Part shown: piece by piece, positions 62,084 to 64,000 of the stretch | Numbering within the stretch: the stretch's first letter is position 1 | Layout of the letters: each line of letters begins with the position of its first letter | Origin: Mycolicibacterium sp. TY81 | GTDB taxonomy: Bacteria; Actinomycetota; Actinomycetes; Mycobacteriales; Mycobacteriaceae | Length of the DNA stretch: 64,000 nucleotides | Assembly (NCBI RefSeq): GCF_018326285.1 | Contig: NZ_AP023362.1 | Span: 3,162,001-3,226,000 of the forward strand | Direction: 5' to 3' | Notes under the pieces: model-generated | Told to the model about the DNA's origin: nothing | What the model saw: the letters and a program-made list of their open reading frames with translations, nothing else | Databases searched by the model: none | Translations under genes and position numbers: made by a program

Positions 62084-63466
62084 TCACGCAGTGCTGGTGG
62101 CGTCAACCTCCGTCGCACCGGCGGGTTTCAGGGTCTCGGCCGGAGTTGCGTACGCGTGGCGACGGTTGAGGAACTGGTGACGCGCATTCTCGCCGACCAG
62201 CGTGCGCACCTCGTTCAGCAGGGCACGTCTGCCCCGGTGCTGCTGCCGCAGCAGCCGGCCGGCCGAGCCGAACAGCCGAGCCGGACTCAGCACCTGCGAG
62301 GGCTTCTCCCGGTGCGTGAAGAGATCGAGGAACCGCCCGATCTGCCCCTTGTCATGCAGGTCCGCGACCATCTGCGGGAACACTGCCGGCACCCGCCCCG
62401 CTTTGCCCAGATCGTTGGCGAACCAGTAGTGATCGGAGAACTCGCGATCGCGCCACCGGCCCCAGCGCGCCAGTGCCGCGTCCTGCGCTTCCGGTGAACC
62501 GCCCAGTCCCGCAACGATTGCCGGCACCGCCGCGTCAACCTGTGCGAATGCGTCACCGATCCCCCGCCCGGGCGACGGATCCTTGAAATGACCGGCGTCG
62601 CCGACCAGCATCCACCCGGGTCCGCACGGGTCCCGGAAGAAACCGTTGTAGTGGACCATCCCGAACAACTTGCCGACTCGCTGAGCGCCCTCGAGCGCCT
62701 CGACCACCGGTTCACAGCTCAGGGCGTGGTCCATGAAGCTGCGTTCGAGGTTGGTGCGGAATCGCGGTAGCTCACTCAGCTCGGGGATCACGATGACCTG
62801 ATACAGCCCGTTGTCGGCCGCCGCGCCGATCACGAACTTGTCGGCCCACCGATGGAAGACGTTGGTCGGCTCCTCCGGCATGTTCGCGCCCTCGAAGAAC
62901 GCCCAGTACGCAAAACGTTGATTCGGTACGACGTTGTACTTACGCGCCGCAACAAGATTCGCGACGGTCGAGTTGCGGCCGTCGGCGCCGACGACGAGTC
63001 GGGCACGGAGTTCGTTCTCGTGGCCACCGTTCCTGACGCGCACGCCGGTGACCCGCCCACCGTCCTGCAGCAGTCCGGTGACGTCGGCGGCCATCCGTAC
63101 CTCTGCCCCCGCCTGCTCGGCGGCGCCGACCAGAATCGGATCGAGCAGGGTGCGCCGGACGGAGGCACTACCGCCGACGTCGCCTGCACGTTGCGGCCAT
63201 CTGACATTGAACTGGAAGTCCTCGGCGCGGGAATTGGACCGCATCATGAACGGCGCACCGGTGGCGTGCAGTTGGTCCGTCACGCCGAGGCGATCGAGAA
63301 ATGCCAACCCGTCGGCCTCGAAGATGTGGGTCGACAGGGTGTCCCGTGGAAACGTCGCGCGTTCGACTACCGCAACGTTCACACCCTGCCGTGCCAGCAT
63401 CGCGGCCAGCGGCGAGCCGGCACACCGAGCACCGACGATGACGACGTCAAATCCTTGGGCCAACAT
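62084..63466 (-). CDS. FAD-dependent monooxygenase/geranylgeranyl-reductase-like flavoprotein
   Basis: 460 residues. N-terminal FAD site VVIVGARCAGSPLAAMLA, DG motif (VVGADGRNSTVANLV), and GD motif (MLVGDAGHFKDPSPGRGIGD). This is the group A flavin hydroxylase family. ATG 63466 follows GGGAG; an upstream extension is not supported. It ends 7 bases from the convergent dioxygenase gene and is transcribed toward it. A substrate cannot be given; hydroxylation of an aromatic or polyketide-like ring is typical. Confidence 0.82.
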   Translation of the reverse strand: MLAQGFDVVIVGARCAGSPLAAMLARQGVNVAVVERATFPRDTLSTHIFEADGLAFLDRLGVTDQLHATGAPFMMRSNSRAEDFQFNVRWPQRAGDVGGSASVRRTLLDPILVGAAEQAGAEVRMAADVTGLLQDGGRVTGVRVRNGGHENELRARLVVGADGRNSTVANLVAARKYNVVPNQRFAYWAFFEGANMPEEPTNVFHRWADKFVIGAAADNGLYQVIVIPELSELPRFRTNLERSFMDHALSCEPVVEALEGAQRVGKLFGMVHYNGFFRDPCGPGWMLVGDAGHFKDPSPGRGIGDAFAQVDAAVPAIVAGLGGSPEAQDAALARWGRWRDREFSDHYWFANDLGKAGRVPAVFPQMVADLHDKGQIGRFLDLFTHREKPSQVLSPARLFGSAGRLLRQQHRGRRALLNEVRTLVGENARHQFLNRRHAYATPAETLKPAGATEVDATSTA

Positions 63467-63848
63467 GGTTGCTCCCGAAGTTCGCACTGCGCCGAGGCGG
63501 GCCGACCCGGCGCAGCTGGAAAAAGCGTACGCCGCACAATGCGTGACGTACAGCAATTCTTCAGGACTTTGCCGTGCTTACCTGAAACGGAATTTCGCCG
63601 GTTTTATCACAGCACCGTCAATGCCACGACGCGCTAGACCCGTTGTTCCACAGCAGTTCTGACGTAACTGTGGTTGCGCGCGACGATGGCGTACTCACGC
63701 CTCCGACAGGCCGGCGTGCCATGAATTGCATCAAAACAGTTCGCTTGCAACTTAATTCGTCACCGTAGCGCTCAAGATGCCGGTCGTGGAGTCCGCCGAA
63801 AACTGCGAAACCTGTTGTGCGCACGTAATGCTGCGCACGGCAGCGGCG
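63467..63848. other. 382-base intergenic region
   Basis: No convincing gene. It should hold the promoter of the minus-strand flavoprotein. TTCAGG (63560-63565) and CCTGAA (63581-63586) form a weak inverted repeat. A possible terminator (63817-63838) belongs to the next gene. A 68-codon frame on the minus strand (63618-63824) has no ribosome site or family and is not called. Confidence 0.5.
63817..63838 (-). terminator. Hairpin after the proline-rich protein gene
   Basis: GTGCGCA (63817-63823) pairs perfectly with TGCGCAC (63832-63838) around an 8-base loop. It lies 10 bases beyond the stop of the minus-strand gene at the window edge and is suited to end its transcript. Confidence 0.55.
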
Positions 63849-64000
63849 CTACGACAAAGCGGGTCCGGGAGTCGGCGACGTCGTAGAGGAGGTCGACGGA
63901 ACCGAACTGGGAGGCTGCAATCCGTAGCCGGCCTGCGGGCCCGGCGGCGTGCCGTACGTCTGCGGAGGTCCGGGCAATGCGCCGTAGCCCATTTGCGGGT
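63849..64000 (-). CDS. C-terminal part of a Pro/Gly/Tyr-rich protein (partial)
   Basis: The last 49 codons of a gene that begins right of the window. The visible part is low complexity: PQMGYGALPGPPQTYG and PPGPQAGYGLQPP, then a Ser/Thr-rich end and a TAG at 63849-63851. Such tails occur in mycobacterial membrane and secreted proteins with unrelated bodies. No function can be assigned. Confidence 0.6.
   Translation of the reverse strand, partial: PQMGYGALPGPPQTYGTPPGPQAGYGLQPPSSVPSTSSTTSPTPGPALS

Noticed and set aside
63618..63824. 68-codon frame on the minus strand
   Set aside because: No ribosome site, no recognisable motif, and it overlaps a likely terminator hairpin.

Overview
The window comes from a high-GC mycobacterium, probably a fast-growing Mycolicibacterium-type species. 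The evidence is a complete yrbEA-yrbEB-mceA-F operon with Mce-associated proteins and an MPT64-like exported protein, a cutinase, an EmbR-type SARP/FHA regulator, a deazaflavin (F420)-type reductase, a KshA-type Rieske oxygenase and many FadD/FadE/TetR genes. I saw no tRNA, rRNA, CRISPR array, insertion sequence or phage gene. The species is an inference.

Layout. (1) 1-12.1 kb: end of a TauE/SafE-like permease, cutinase, membrane protein, PucR regulator next to an amino-acid permease with a Usp-like tail that overlaps a tandem universal stress protein gene, a small exported protein, topoisomerase IB, a ROK repressor divergent from a stand-alone GAPDH across a 31-bp palindrome, a frameshifted PAS-ANTAR gene and an AraC regulator. 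(2) 12.1-24.0 kb: two complete NitT/TauT-type ABC importers around one LysR gene. One importer is coupled to a DUF3604/PHP-type enzyme and a metallophosphoesterase, the other to an asparaginase-like and an M20-type enzyme. Nearly all genes overlap by a few bases. This is the best candidate for an undescribed catabolic system. (3) 24.2-28.4 kb: Ddn-like reductase, AurF-like diiron protein fused to membrane segments, an APC transporter and an IclR-type regulator. (4) 28.4-38.0 kb: two TetR genes, each divergent from a lipid-oxidation operon (metal-dependent hydrolase, PDR-type reductase, Baeyer-Villiger-type monooxygenase, SDR, DUF4393; and FadD-FadE). Both divergent promoters carry the same 36-nt element, so they probably form one regulon. 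(5) 38.1-50.9 kb: EmbR-like regulator, then the mce operon led by its own TetR gene. (6) 51.2-57.4 kb: crotonase, exported protein, NsrR-like Rrf2 regulator, and an SDR-APH kinase-ACAD triad that resembles the levulinate (lva) / ACAD10-11 route for 4-hydroxy acids, facing a TetR gene across a nested palindrome. (7) 57.4-63.5 kb: KshA-like oxygenase with a TetR gene, divergent from a VOC / FAD dehydrogenase / LigB-type dioxygenase operon, followed by a second FAD monooxygenase. (8) A proline-rich protein runs off the right edge.

Most of the window serves uptake and oxidation of lipids, sterol-like or other unusual carbon sources under dedicated local regulators.
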